Virus record (IMG/VR): IMGVR_UViG_3300047585_000133
Coordinates: 1-64,000 of that record
DNA length: 64,000 bases
Source: a virus
Reading direction: 5' to 3' (one strand)
Positions 17,164 through 25,360 of this stretch are shown one piece after another. Position 1 is the first letter of the stretch. The number at the start of each line of letters is the position of its first letter. The notes below the pieces were generated by a model. The model did not search any database and was not told where the DNA came from. It saw only the letters and a program-made list of their open reading frames with translations. Both the position numbers and the translations under genes were made by a program.

Positions 17164-19817
17164 CAGCCGCCCGCCGCCGTGGTCCCGGTGGCCGCTGTTC
17201 CCGTGGCCGCGTTCGGCAGGTTGGTCCCTGAAACGAGCCCGCCGGCGACGGGCAGGCCGATAAGCTGGCCGCCGGAGTCGTTTCCCGAGCCCGGGATGCG
17301 CGCCGGAGCGGCGATGTTGGCGGTCGTGTTGAAGTAACCGCCCTCGCCCAGCTGGAACGTGTGGGTGACGGTCGTGCAGTAAGCCTGGAAGCTGAAGTCC
17401 GGAACCTGGATCAGCATCCCGGGCCACAGCTCCGGCATGAATGTCATGGGGACGTCGGCGTCGTACTGGTAGGCCCAGCTGCGCATGAACAGGAACAGCG
17501 CGCCGAAGAACTCGCCCTGCGGGCCGACGATCCCCGACAGCTGCTCCATGTCGGGCCGGGCGCCGAACCTCTTGTAGACGTAGTCGGTGAACGTCTTGGC
17601 CGCCGCCGTCGTGGGGTCCAGGCCGAACAGCGCGTACATGATCGCCGGGATATCGATGCTGGCGATGCCCATGGTCGTCATCGCGAACAGCAGGTCCTGG
17701 GGGATCGACTGGTCCCCGGTGGAGCTGGTGATGGAGATCGAGGAGACCTGGCCGCTGCCCAGGTCGATCTGGTCCTGCGGGGCGGCGGTCACGAACTGGT
17801 GCGTCACCAGCTGCTCGTCGTCCCAGTAGACCGTGAAGTCCTGAAGTTCGATCGATTCGATCTGCATGACGGCGGCGGTCCCCCAGATGCCGTAGAAATC
17901 CGGGAACCAGGCGATCAGGTCGCCGTTGGGAGCCGAGCAGAAGGACCGCATGCAGGATCCGAACATGTTTTTGACGTACGGCAGGAGAGGACTGTCGGCC
18001 ATCAACGCGCGGGGGCCGGTAAGGATCTGCGCGATGTTCATCGCGTCGGTGTCGAAGGTCGGGATCCACGGGGAGCTGCCGAACAGCGCGTCGAACGGGT
18101 CGCTGGGGTTGTACCAGGGCTGGGTGGAGGCGGAGGTGACCTGGAGGCCGCCGTTGGCCAGCTCCGAGCTGGGCGAGACCGACGTGGTGGTGCCGGCGGA
18201 GGCGGGCGAGCCCGCCGCCATGGCCGCCCCGTTGGCCGGAACGGACTTGTAGGCCGGGGAGGTGCCCGGAGTACCCGAGTAGTCGACGTTCGGGGCCAGG
18301 CCGCCGAAAGAGAACCCGTAGGGGTTGGCGTTGCTGTAGGGCCCGGCGCTGACGACGGCGGCGTAGGTGCCGGTGGTGTGCTCCCCTACTGAGTTGGCGC
18401 CGGTCCCGCAGCTGATCTCGACGTGGGAAGAAGAACCGGGCGCGCCGTAGAACAGCAGCGCACCCGGCGTGTTGAGTGCCTGGGTGACGGAGATCTCGCT
18501 GACCCAGGTGCTCTGCTCCTCCGAGGTACGCGGGCAGCCGCCGATCGACCCGGTGGTGTGGTAGTACACCCACTGCACGAAGCTGGAGCAGTCCAGGACA
18601 GTCGGCACGGCGACGGTGTAGGCGGAGTCGTTTCCCTCCTGGTAGGGAACCGAGTAGGTGTCCACCAGGTTCAGGGCAGTGCCGAGGAGCTGCGTCCCGG
18701 TAGCCTTCCCCGTCTTGGTAGCGGAGGTAGAAGAGGTGGAGGGGACGTTGGCCAGGGACGAGGTCCCGTCAGCCGACAGCTGGGTGACGACAGCGGTGGC
18801 CATCGTCTGCCACTGGGCGTAGGGGGACCCGTCGGCGTAGGCGGACCGCTGCACCGCCTGGGCCTGCTGCGCGTCAGTCATCGTCGAGCGGTTGGACAGG
18901 GCCAGCAGGGTCTTGGTGAACGCCTGGGTCGCGTAGGTGTCGTTGGCGACCTGGGCGGCAGTCCCCCAGCCGTCGGCCGGGTTCTGCTGGAAGAGCCCGA
19001 TAGCACTGGCAGAGCTGCCCTCGTTGGCTCCCAGGCGCGACTCCTGGTAGGCGGTCATGATCGCCACGACCGCGTCGTTGGCCGTGCCGCCCATCTGCAT
19101 CACGACGTTGTAGATCAGGGTGGCCGTCTGCGCCTGGGCGGTGGTGAGCGCCACGCCGCCGTAAGTCGCGGCTTTCAGCGCGCCGGACGGGACGGTGACG
19201 CCGCCGCCGGTCACGCCGCCTACGATGCCGCCCGCGCCGAGGCTGGCGTAGAACTGCTGGGCGAGACTGTCGGCGTCGGCGGCATCCGACTGGATCTCCT
19301 GGGCGATCTTGTAGGCCCAGGCGGACCAGGCCTGCGGCATCCCGGCGATGTGGACCTTGGACGACGGCCAGCCGACGACGTTCTGGAGGACGGCGATGAT
19401 GGCGGCCGAGGTTCCGCCGTCGTCGGGATTAGCCGCACTGGCCATGGCCTGGGCGACCATCGTCTGACTGGCGGGCAGGCCCGGGTCCCAGAACCAGTAC
19501 TGGAGTCTTTTCAGCGAGCAGGAGGCGGTGATCTGCACCGAGCTTGGCCAGGCGGTGACCAGCGGGACCTGGTTCAGGTAGCCGGTGAAAACGCGGACCC
19601 AGGAGACGCGCTTCATCATCACGATGATCCGGTCGTTGGGGGTGAAGACTCCCGCGTACTTCCGGAACGGATTCTGGAGGGTGAAGCTGAAGGTGGAGAC
19701 CCCGTCGCTGCGGCGGACCATCGTGCCCTGGGTGAGGTCGTCGCTGACGTCGATGATCCCGTTGTTCTGCGTCGCTATGTAACATTTAATCCCGGGAGCG
19801 TACATAAATACGGCCAA
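17163..19817 (-). CDS. Baseplate hub with lytic-transglycosylase-like and NlpC/P60-like domains, about 884 aa
   Basis: N-terminal about 200 residues form a hub-type fold (DLTQGTMVRRSDGVSTFSFTLQNP, PNDRIIVMMKR). Residues about 230-330 resemble a lysozyme-like transglycosylase (MTAYQESRLGANEG, IGLFQQNPADGWG; Glu near 259). Residues about 380-475 resemble NlpC/P60 (TVLDCSSFVQWVYY with Cys near 410, SSSHVEISCG with His near 465). The C-terminus returns to hub-like strands ending in a LysM-like LPELWPGMLIQVPD stretch. This is the T4 gp27/gp5-type puncturing machinery with two peptidoglycan-cutting activities. TTG 19817 has GGAGG at 9 nt; ATG 19805 is the alternative. Confidence 0.8.
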   Translation of the reverse strand: MAVFMYAPGIKCYIATQNNGIIDVSDDLTQGTMVRRSDGVSTFSFTLQNPFRKYAGVFTPNDRIIVMMKRVSWVRVFTGYLNQVPLVTAWPSSVQITASCSLKRLQYWFWDPGLPASQTMVAQAMASAANPDDGGTSAAIIAVLQNVVGWPSSKVHIAGMPQAWSAWAYKIAQEIQSDAADADSLAQQFYASLGAGGIVGGVTGGGVTVPSGALKAATYGGVALTTAQAQTATLIYNVVMQMGGTANDAVVAIMTAYQESRLGANEGSSASAIGLFQQNPADGWGTAAQVANDTYATQAFTKTLLALSNRSTMTDAQQAQAVQRSAYADGSPYAQWQTMATAVVTQLSADGTSSLANVPSTSSTSATKTGKATGTQLLGTALNLVDTYSVPYQEGNDSAYTVAVPTVLDCSSFVQWVYYHTTGSIGGCPRTSEEQSTWVSEISVTQALNTPGALLFYGAPGSSSHVEISCGTGANSVGEHTTGTYAAVVSAGPYSNANPYGFSFGGLAPNVDYSGTPGTSPAYKSVPANGAAMAAGSPASAGTTTSVSPSSELANGGLQVTSASTQPWYNPSDPFDALFGSSPWIPTFDTDAMNIAQILTGPRALMADSPLLPYVKNMFGSCMRSFCSAPNGDLIAWFPDFYGIWGTAAVMQIESIELQDFTVYWDDEQLVTHQFVTAAPQDQIDLGSGQVSSISITSSTGDQSIPQDLLFAMTTMGIASIDIPAIMYALFGLDPTTAAAKTFTDYVYKRFGARPDMEQLSGIVGPQGEFFGALFLFMRSWAYQYDADVPMTFMPELWPGMLIQVPDFSFQAYCTTVTHTFQLGEGGYFNTTANIAAPARIPGSGNDSGGQLIGLPVAGGLVSGTNLPNAATGTAATGTTAAGG

Positions 19818-19833
19818 TATCAAGCACCTCCGG

Positions 19834-20598
19834 TCACGACTGGGGAATAGCGATACCCGGAGACGAAGCAGCATCGGCCGCGTTCGTCACCCCCGGGGAC
19901 GGGTACCCGGCCGCTGCGATGGCGGCAGCGGAGGACACGCCGGGGACCAGGGCCGAGGACGTCGTGCCGGGCGCGGCGGTGAGCTGCGTGAAAGTGCTCT
20001 GCGCGGTCCCGTTGACGGCCGGAGCGGTCCCGCTGACGGGCAGGATCGTGCCGTAGTCAGTCGGTACCTGGCTCGCCTCCAGCTGGGTGGAGAACGGGTA
20101 GAAGTACTGAACGGCCGGGTCGCTGGCGTAGGCGCTGGTGGTATCGATCACCGAGCTGGTCACCACCGAAGCAGAGTTCTGCCCCGGCGACTGGGCGGCC
20201 TCGAAGACGAAGACCGGGCTGAACGCCATCATCCCGGTATGCGCGCCCCACTCGAATCCGGACAGCGGCATGCCCTGCTGATTGAAGTTCCGGACCGGAA
20301 TGAGTACCTGCATGAACGGGAAGACCGTGCGGACCGCGTTGGGGTCCAGGGCGTACTGGGCGTAGGCAGACATCCAGTTGACGAAGTCCGACCGCTCGTC
20401 CCAGCTCTTCAGCAGCACCTGGAGAGAAAACTGCTGGTTGGCGCTCCGGTGCGGGTAGTAAGCCCGGCTGATACGCGCCTGGTCCTCGGCGTACACCATG
20501 TCCACGCCGTAGCCCACGATCCCGGCCCGCACCGAGTAGGTGTAGGCCGTGGTCCCGTCGGTGTACGACAAGGTGCAGTTGAGTCCCTGTCTGGGCAT
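19834..20598 (-). CDS. Minor tail/baseplate protein, 254 aa
   Basis: ATG 20598 overlaps the stop of the 82-aa gene; the stop lies 17 bp before the hub start. The N-terminal about 170 residues are strand-rich (CTLSYTDGTTAYTYSV, FSLQVLLKSWDERSDFVNWM, FPFMQVLIPVRNFNQQG); the C-terminal about 85 residues are low-complexity Ala/Ser/Thr/Pro. No recognised family. Location between tape measure and hub indicates a baseplate or tail-tip component. Confidence 0.65.
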   Translation of the reverse strand: MPRQGLNCTLSYTDGTTAYTYSVRAGIVGYGVDMVYAEDQARISRAYYPHRSANQQFSLQVLLKSWDERSDFVNWMSAYAQYALDPNAVRTVFPFMQVLIPVRNFNQQGMPLSGFEWGAHTGMMAFSPVFVFEAAQSPGQNSASVVTSSVIDTTSAYASDPAVQYFYPFSTQLEASQVPTDYGTILPVSGTAPAVNGTAQSTFTQLTAAPGTTSSALVPGVSSAAAIAAAGYPSPGVTNAADAASSPGIAIPQS

Positions 20599-20846
20599 CA
20601 GCCGGAGTACTCCCCGGTGGCGTCAATAGCCGCGTCCCCGGCGACCGTCTGGCCGGTGGGATTAGCCGGGGCGTAGACGGGCACGGCCAGAGACTCGTAG
20701 TCGGCCCGGGACAGGTCGTGCACCAGGCGGTACTGAGTCATCCCGAACCCGTACATCTCGACCATGACGGGCTCGCCCGCCGGGACCGGCTGCGGCATCG
20801 AGATCGGTACGTCTGCGCCCCAGGCGGGGGGAATGTTGAACGGCAT
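20598..20846 (-). CDS. Small baseplate-locus protein, 82 aa
   Basis: ATG 20846 is preceded by GGAGGAAAG and, further up, by the palindrome CTTCCCCCGGAAG at 20866-20878. The sequence is Pro-rich at the N-terminus and then has YGFGMTQYRLVHDLSRADYESLAV. It sits where small tail protein X-like genes occur, but I see no clear LysM motif. Function unknown. Confidence 0.6.
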   Translation of the reverse strand: MPFNIPPAWGADVPISMPQPVPAGEPVMVEMYGFGMTQYRLVHDLSRADYESLAVPVYAPANPTGQTVAGDAAIDATGEYSG

Positions 20847-20865
20847 GAGTGTCTTTCCTCCGGTG

Positions 20866-20878
20866 CTTCCGGGGGAAG
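20866..20878 (-). promoter_or_regulatory. Recurrent leader palindrome CTTCCCCCGGAAG
   Basis: Dyad TTCC-CCC-GGAA followed by CACCGGAGG and ATG 20846. The same element precedes the tape-measure gene and the holin candidate, and shorter forms precede several other genes. Function unknown: operator, transcription start region or mRNA element. Confidence 0.5.
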
Positions 20879-20879
20879 A

Positions 20880-21482
20880 TCAGGTGCCCGGCGTCAGGGT
20901 CCCGGTGTAGATGCCGGTGTATTTGTTGGCCGTCCAGCCCACGCCGTCGCTGATCCGGGCCATGAACGCGGCGACCGCCTGCGACGACTGCTGGGCCAGG
21001 GCGCCGTCCACGGTCCCGGCCGGGATCAGGGCGGAGGATTCCTGGACGATGAACAGGGTGAGGGAGTACCGCTGGTTGGACTTGCCCGGCTTGAGGATCA
21101 GGGAGTTGCCGCCGTCGGGGTCCATCAGGGCCTTGACGTAGACGTTCCAGCGCCAGCCCTTCGGCGGGTAGGTAAACACCGCCGGCGGGTGCATGAGAGC
21201 CTGGGTGTTGCTGTCGGCGCTCTGCGCCTCCATAATCGCGGTAACGGTAGTGAGAAACGCCTGGGCCAGTTCCCAGCTCTCCCCGGCGGAAACGGCGCGG
21301 TCCTCGCCGAGGCTGCCCTGGACGGTGAGGTCGTCGAGCCGGGCGCCGAGGACCTGGATCACCCGGCCGCCGATGGTCTCCACCACGTTGGTTTGCACGG
21401 CCCATGTCCAGTCGATCATGTCCGGATCGATCCTGAACGCGATCGAAGGCCCTCCCGGGTACCCAAGCGTCGCTGTTCCCAT
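20880..21482 (-). CDS. Minor tail/baseplate protein, 200 aa
   Basis: Start codon at 21482 (MGTATLGYPGGPSIAFRI). Strand-rich N-terminus (DPDMIDWTWAVQTNVVETIGG, RVIQVLGARLDDLTVQGSLG), a central helix (AGESWELAQAFLTTVTAIME) and FTYPPKGWRWNVYVKAL. The shape recalls LysM/gp53-type or distal-tail adaptor proteins that sit between tape measure and hub, but no signature is certain. Function assigned by position only. Confidence 0.65.
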   Translation of the reverse strand: MGTATLGYPGGPSIAFRIDPDMIDWTWAVQTNVVETIGGRVIQVLGARLDDLTVQGSLGEDRAVSAGESWELAQAFLTTVTAIMEAQSADSNTQALMHPPAVFTYPPKGWRWNVYVKALMDPDGGNSLILKPGKSNQRYSLTLFIVQESSALIPAGTVDGALAQQSSQAVAAFMARISDGVGWTANKYTGIYTGTLTPGT

Positions 21483-21533
21483 GACATCACCTCCCCTGGA
21501 CGTACTTCTGTTACTTCCAGGGGTAGCGGTGCA

Positions 21534-21553
21534 TTATCAAGAAAAGCTATAAT
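21534..21553 (+). promoter_or_regulatory. Recurrent promoter-like motif, copy 2 (leaderless arrangement)
   Basis: TTATCAAGAAAAGCTATAAT ends in a perfect TATAAT, and ATG 21560 starts 7 nt after it. If this is the -10 box, the mRNA would be leaderless or nearly so, a common situation in actinobacteria. Confidence 0.65.
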
Positions 21554-21559
21554 CAAGGC

Positions 21560-21931
21560 ATGAGGACGAGAACAGCACTGGCGCTCAGCTCGGTAGCCGG
21601 ATCCCTGGGATGCTTCACCGGGTGGGCCGTGATGTGGCTGCGGTACTCCCCGTGGGGAGACACCGGGGCACTCACTATCGGGGTACGGCTCGGCCTGGCC
21701 GGGCTGCTGCTCTTGATCTATCCGGTGCTCCTCGTCGTGACCGCTATCGCGAGGTCGGCCCACCGGGAGCTGCGCGCCCTCGGGCTGTCCGACCGCCAGG
21801 CCAGGACAGTCGAACTGGGGGCGCTGGCAGTAGCGGACGTCGCCTGGTACGAGCACAACCGGAAGGTTTCCGAGCGTCTCACCGAGAGCGTGATGGGACC
21901 GGAGCGAGGAGATAACCCGTGGACTCCCTGA
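21560..21931 (+). CDS. Small membrane protein, 123 aa
   Basis: ATG 21560 lies directly after the TATAAT of a recurrent promoter-like motif, so translation is probably leaderless. Two hydrophobic segments are visible (ALSSVAGSLGCFTGWAVMWL and LGLAGLLLLIYPVLLVVTAI), followed by a charged cytoplasmic tail (RELRALGLSDRQARTVELG). It forms a two-gene plus-strand operon inside the minus-strand tail locus. No family recognised; such insertions are typical of phage morons. Confidence 0.7.
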   Translation: MRTRTALALSSVAGSLGCFTGWAVMWLRYSPWGDTGALTIGVRLGLAGLLLLIYPVLLVVTAIARSAHRELRALGLSDRQARTVELGALAVADVAWYEHNRKVSERLTESVMGPERGDNPWTP

Positions 21932-22263
21932 GGGCTACCGGCCTAAACGGCAGGAAGATACTCCAAGTCATCGAGACGCACTGCCCGGTCCACTGCCCGG
22001 GTTGCCTGGAATGCCAGCATGGAGAAGCCGTGGGAGTCAGTAACCCGAAGCCGAGGAGCATATGGCACTTCACCTGCCCGGTCTGCAAGCGGGTGATCGC
22101 CGCCAGGGGAGGGATCCTCAAGTTCTGCCTGCACATGCCCTACGATCCGGGCAGGGCCCTCTTCACCGAGAAGGGACGGCCCTGCAAGACGTCCGGGAAG
22201 ACCCTCCGGGAAGCAGAGGTCCTGGCAGCAGAGATCGAGCAGCGCCGTAAGTACCAGCCTTGA
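21919..22263 (+). CDS. Zinc-ribbon-like small protein, 114 aa
   Basis: GTG 21919 follows GAGGAG at 7 nt and overlaps the membrane-protein gene by 13 bp. Cysteines occur as HCPVHCPGCLEC and CPVCKR plus a later FCLH and PCKTSG, compatible with one or two zinc knuckles. Unknown function, possibly nucleic-acid binding. Its 3' end overlaps the convergent transglycosylase-like gene by about 120 bp. Confidence 0.65.
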   Translation: MDSLRATGLNGRKILQVIETHCPVHCPGCLECQHGEAVGVSNPKPRSIWHFTCPVCKRVIAARGGILKFCLHMPYDPGRALFTEKGRPCKTSGKTLREAEVLAAEIEQRRKYQP

Positions 22264-22931
22264 GCCTCCTCGTGCGCCCAAGCCGCACACGGTGACCCGT
22301 ACTCCGGGTCGATGTAATCGAGTATCCCCCAGCGCACCTGTACGTCCGGGTCAGTAGCCCAGTCAGGCCCTGCCGAGGCCATCTTGTCCCCCGGCAGGGC
22401 CTGCGGTATCCCGTACGCGCCCGACGCGGGATTCTCGGCGTAGGCGTTCCATCCGCTCTCGCGCTCCCACAGCTCGTACAGGCAGGAGTACTGGCCTGAT
22501 CCCACCAGGGACTCGGCGTAGGCCTGCGGGGAGCCGTAGGAGGCCGTCTGGGTCGCCGGGGACGGTGCAGCGGAGTACGAGGGGTACGGCGCCGCCGCAG
22601 GCGCCGAGGACGCAGTCTGAACCGGGTGCGGGGCGGCCTTGACGGTCTTCGGCTCCGGCGGCGGGATCAGCCGGGCCGCTGACAGGTCGTCGGTGACACG
22701 GGGGGCGGCAGTCCCCGCGACCGGAACACGACGGGGGATCCGGGCCCGGTAGGAGGCGAAGGCGCGCGGCGCGGAAGCGGCCTGCGGGGAAACCGGGGTC
22801 TTCAGGTAGTCGGCCGTAAGGGACGGCGGGGAAGAAGGCCAGCGGACGGACGGCTGGACCAGGGCGATGGCCGCTGCGGTCAGGGCGACGGAAGCAAAAA
22901 CCTGGTGCGGTTGCGGTGAGCCGGGGTGCAT
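22140..22931 (-). CDS. Secreted transglycosylase-like protein with C-terminal extension, about 263 aa
   Basis: Residues about 10-30 (VFASVALTAAAIALVQ) look like a signal anchor, then a Pro/Ala-rich linker. The C-terminal domain (ESLVGSGQYSCLYELWERES, GWNAYAENPASGAYGIPQAL, PGDKMASAGPDWATDPD, CAAWAHEEAQGWY) is the lysozyme-like module common in actinobacterial wall proteins, with Glu in WERESGW. Such proteins normally end at GWY; here the frame continues about 40 residues antisense to the gene at 21919. ATG 22931 has GGAG upstream; GTG 23042 is an alternative. It may locally cut peptidoglycan during infection. Confidence 0.65.
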   Translation of the reverse strand: MHPGSPQPHQVFASVALTAAAIALVQPSVRWPSSPPSLTADYLKTPVSPQAASAPRAFASYRARIPRRVPVAGTAAPRVTDDLSAARLIPPPEPKTVKAAPHPVQTASSAPAAAPYPSYSAAPSPATQTASYGSPQAYAESLVGSGQYSCLYELWERESGWNAYAENPASGAYGIPQALPGDKMASAGPDWATDPDVQVRWGILDYIDPEYGSPCAAWAHEEAQGWYLRRCSISAARTSASRRVFPDVLQGRPFSVKRALPGS

Positions 22932-23055
22932 CGGGCTCCAGACCTCGCGGGGACGGCCTCGGGGCCGGCGCTCCCGCGAGCGGGGCCGGGGCCTAGCCGG
23001 CTGCAAGGCAGCAAAGTAACACGAGAGTAACGAGATGCACACGGGATCCGGGTAA

Positions 23056-25308
23056 TCAGCGGCTCGCCTGGGTGGTGTAGGTGTTAGCCGGGACAGTCGC
23101 GGTAGCCGCCGCCTGGTCGCTGGTGGACGGCAGCAGCTTCAGCAGCTGCGCCGCCTCCGTCGTCAGGCTGAACGTCCCGCCGATCGTGCCGCTCGATCCC
23201 GGGTGAGCCTTCTGGAACGCGGACATCGAGGTACCCAGCGTCGAGCCGGCCTTCTGCTTGACTTCCCCGGCCGTGGAGGCTCCCGCATTGACCAGGCCGC
23301 CGGTCAGGTCGGAGGTGTTCCCGATCGCCTTGCCCGCGCTGTTGTAGAACTCGACCGAGCCGGCCGCCATCTCGTTCGGGTAGTACTTCATCGCATCCTG
23401 CATGCTCATCACCCGCTGCCCGGTTGAAGTCTGCACCGCCACCTGGTCGCTGGAGCTGGTGTTCTGGAGGAGGCTTTCCAGCACGGGGGAGCGCTGGCCG
23501 CTCTGCTTCTCCGCCGCCAGGTAGGGCGCGGCGGCCGAGTTGTCACCCTGGAGCACCTGCTGCCAGGACTTGGACTGGTCGCCGATGATCTGCCCCCACA
23601 GACCCGGCTGGCTCGCGGTGGCCAGGCCGCCCTTCCCGGTCGGGGCATTGCCCAGGTTCTTCGCGGAGACGCTCGCCCCGGTGTTGTTGGCGATCGAGGA
23701 GTTCGAGCTGGCTTCGTTGACGCCGGCCATCTGCTGGACGATGTACTGCATCGCCTGGGTATTGGTCATGTTCGAGCCGGTCATGCTGTTGACGTAGCCG
23801 GCCCAGACGTTCTCGTTGATGTTGCCGCTGGTCTGGTACTTGTTCAGGAACTGGCTCACGATCGAGCTGTACAGGTCGGGGTTGGCCTTCAGCGCGGACG
23901 TGCCGCCCGCCTGCTGGATCATCTGCTGCATGCCCTGCTGCTCGGTCTTGGTCATCAGGCCGCTGGAGGTGATCTCCGAAAGGCCCTGGCCGGACAGCAG
24001 CTGGTTGTACTTCGCCGGGTCGGTCCGCTGGATCTGCTGAAGCTGGGGCACCGACAAGCCGCTCTGCCCGGCCAGCAGGTACTGGTTCTGGGACGACAGC
24101 AGCCCGGAGAAGTTCGCCGAGGACATCTGCTTTCCCCCGGCCGCCTGCATCCCGGCAACGCCCTGCGCCACCCCGGTCGCCCCGTTTCCGGCCCCCTGGC
24201 CGAGCACGGTGGAAAAGTAGGAGGTGAACTGCTGCCGCGCGGTCTCCGCGTTGGTGCCCGCCTCCCCGGCGGCCTTGGACAGGTCGTTGAGGGCGCTGGA
24301 GAGCTGGTCGAGATTAACAACCGGGTTCTGGCTGGCGGCTCCGAGAACCTGAGTGGACTCGTTCACGCTCATCCCGGTCTTCGTGTAGTTCCCGTAGATG
24401 AAATTGAGGGCCGACTGCCGGTTCTGCTGCTCCCCGCCCTCGTCGGACGCCGCCTGGTTGTACCCCATCTGGGTGACCGCGCCGAAAGCCTGGCTGGCGG
24501 CCCCCGACGGCATCCGGCCGAACATGGACGCCTGGTAGGCCAGCGCGTGCAGCCGTTCGGTCTGCGCCCCCAGGTTGGAGCCGCCCTCCACGTTCTGGTA
24601 CATCCTCCCAGCCTCGCGCTGGGTCAGGTACTGGTTGGCGCCCCAGTTGACAGCGTCGATCGCCGTTCCGACACCCGGGATGGAACGGACCGCGTTCATG
24701 ACGGTTCCGGGACCACCGCCGGAAGCCGCGACCTGCGCGCCGAGGTTCTGCAAGACGTAGGCGGTCCCGGCGGCGACCGGGCCCCGGCTGCCCCGCGTGC
24801 CGGTGCCGAACAGGAACCCCGTCAGGCCGCCCTGCGGCCTGACCGGGCCCGGCTGCGGTCCCTGCGGCGCGTTCGGGTTCTGCTGGGCCCCCTGGTTGCC
24901 TCCCCCGCCGCCAGCGGGACCGTTCTGGGTGCCGTAGAGCGGGACCCCGGCGATCCACTGGCCGATCTGCTGCGCCAGGTAAGCCTGCATATTGGATGCC
25001 GACGAGCCAGCGCTGAGAACCGACTGCTGGGCCATGCCGGGGCCGCCGATATTCTGGCCGAGCGCCTGGGCATTAGCGACGAACTGCGGGTTGATCTGCG
25101 GGGTATTGGAGCCGGCACCGCCCTGGTTGCCGCCCATCTGGTAGCGGGCCGAAGCATTCAGGCTGCGCTGGATCATCTGGGTCTGCGCGGTGAGGGCCTG
25201 GTTGAGTCCCCGCAGCTGCTGGGACAGCTGGGACAGAGCCTGCGCATTCGGGTCCGGCTGGTTCACCGACTGCTGCGCCTGCGGGCCGCCCGGCCAGGGG
25301 ATCGTCAT
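23056..25308 (-). CDS. Tail tape measure protein, 750 aa
   Basis: Position directly after the frameshifted chaperone pair, with long helical Gln/Ala/Ser-rich segments and few aromatics, marks the tape measure. It starts with a coiled region (NAQALSQLSQQLRGLNQAL), has a Gly-rich hinge near residues 135-170, small hydrophobic patches (TVMNAVRSIPGVGTAIDAV) and a Thr/Ala-rich C-terminus. No lytic domain is visible inside it; those are on the hub. ATG 25308 has AGGAGG upstream. Confidence 0.8.
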   Translation of the reverse strand: MTIPWPGGPQAQQSVNQPDPNAQALSQLSQQLRGLNQALTAQTQMIQRSLNASARYQMGGNQGGAGSNTPQINPQFVANAQALGQNIGGPGMAQQSVLSAGSSASNMQAYLAQQIGQWIAGVPLYGTQNGPAGGGGGNQGAQQNPNAPQGPQPGPVRPQGGLTGFLFGTGTRGSRGPVAAGTAYVLQNLGAQVAASGGGPGTVMNAVRSIPGVGTAIDAVNWGANQYLTQREAGRMYQNVEGGSNLGAQTERLHALAYQASMFGRMPSGAASQAFGAVTQMGYNQAASDEGGEQQNRQSALNFIYGNYTKTGMSVNESTQVLGAASQNPVVNLDQLSSALNDLSKAAGEAGTNAETARQQFTSYFSTVLGQGAGNGATGVAQGVAGMQAAGGKQMSSANFSGLLSSQNQYLLAGQSGLSVPQLQQIQRTDPAKYNQLLSGQGLSEITSSGLMTKTEQQGMQQMIQQAGGTSALKANPDLYSSIVSQFLNKYQTSGNINENVWAGYVNSMTGSNMTNTQAMQYIVQQMAGVNEASSNSSIANNTGASVSAKNLGNAPTGKGGLATASQPGLWGQIIGDQSKSWQQVLQGDNSAAAPYLAAEKQSGQRSPVLESLLQNTSSSDQVAVQTSTGQRVMSMQDAMKYYPNEMAAGSVEFYNSAGKAIGNTSDLTGGLVNAGASTAGEVKQKAGSTLGTSMSAFQKAHPGSSGTIGGTFSLTTEAAQLLKLLPSTSDQAAATATVPANTYTTQASR

Positions 25309-25324
25309 AGCTCTGCCTCCTGTG

Positions 25325-25334
25325 CTTCCGGGGG
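25325..25334 (-). promoter_or_regulatory. Recurrent leader element CCCCCGGAAG (tape measure)
   Basis: Minus strand reads CCTTCCCCCGGAAGCACAGG and then the AGGAGG of the tape-measure gene. It is nearly identical in sequence and spacing to the copy before the gene at 20846. Confidence 0.5.
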
Positions 25335-25360
25335 AAGGCCAGCCGTCCTCCGCGTCTCCC

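Noticed and set aside
13123-18573. Single 1816-aa minus-strand ORF
   Set aside because: It merges shadow sequence, the spike-like protein, an out-of-frame stretch over gp25 and baseplate J; internal starts with overlaps and a suspected indel explain it better.
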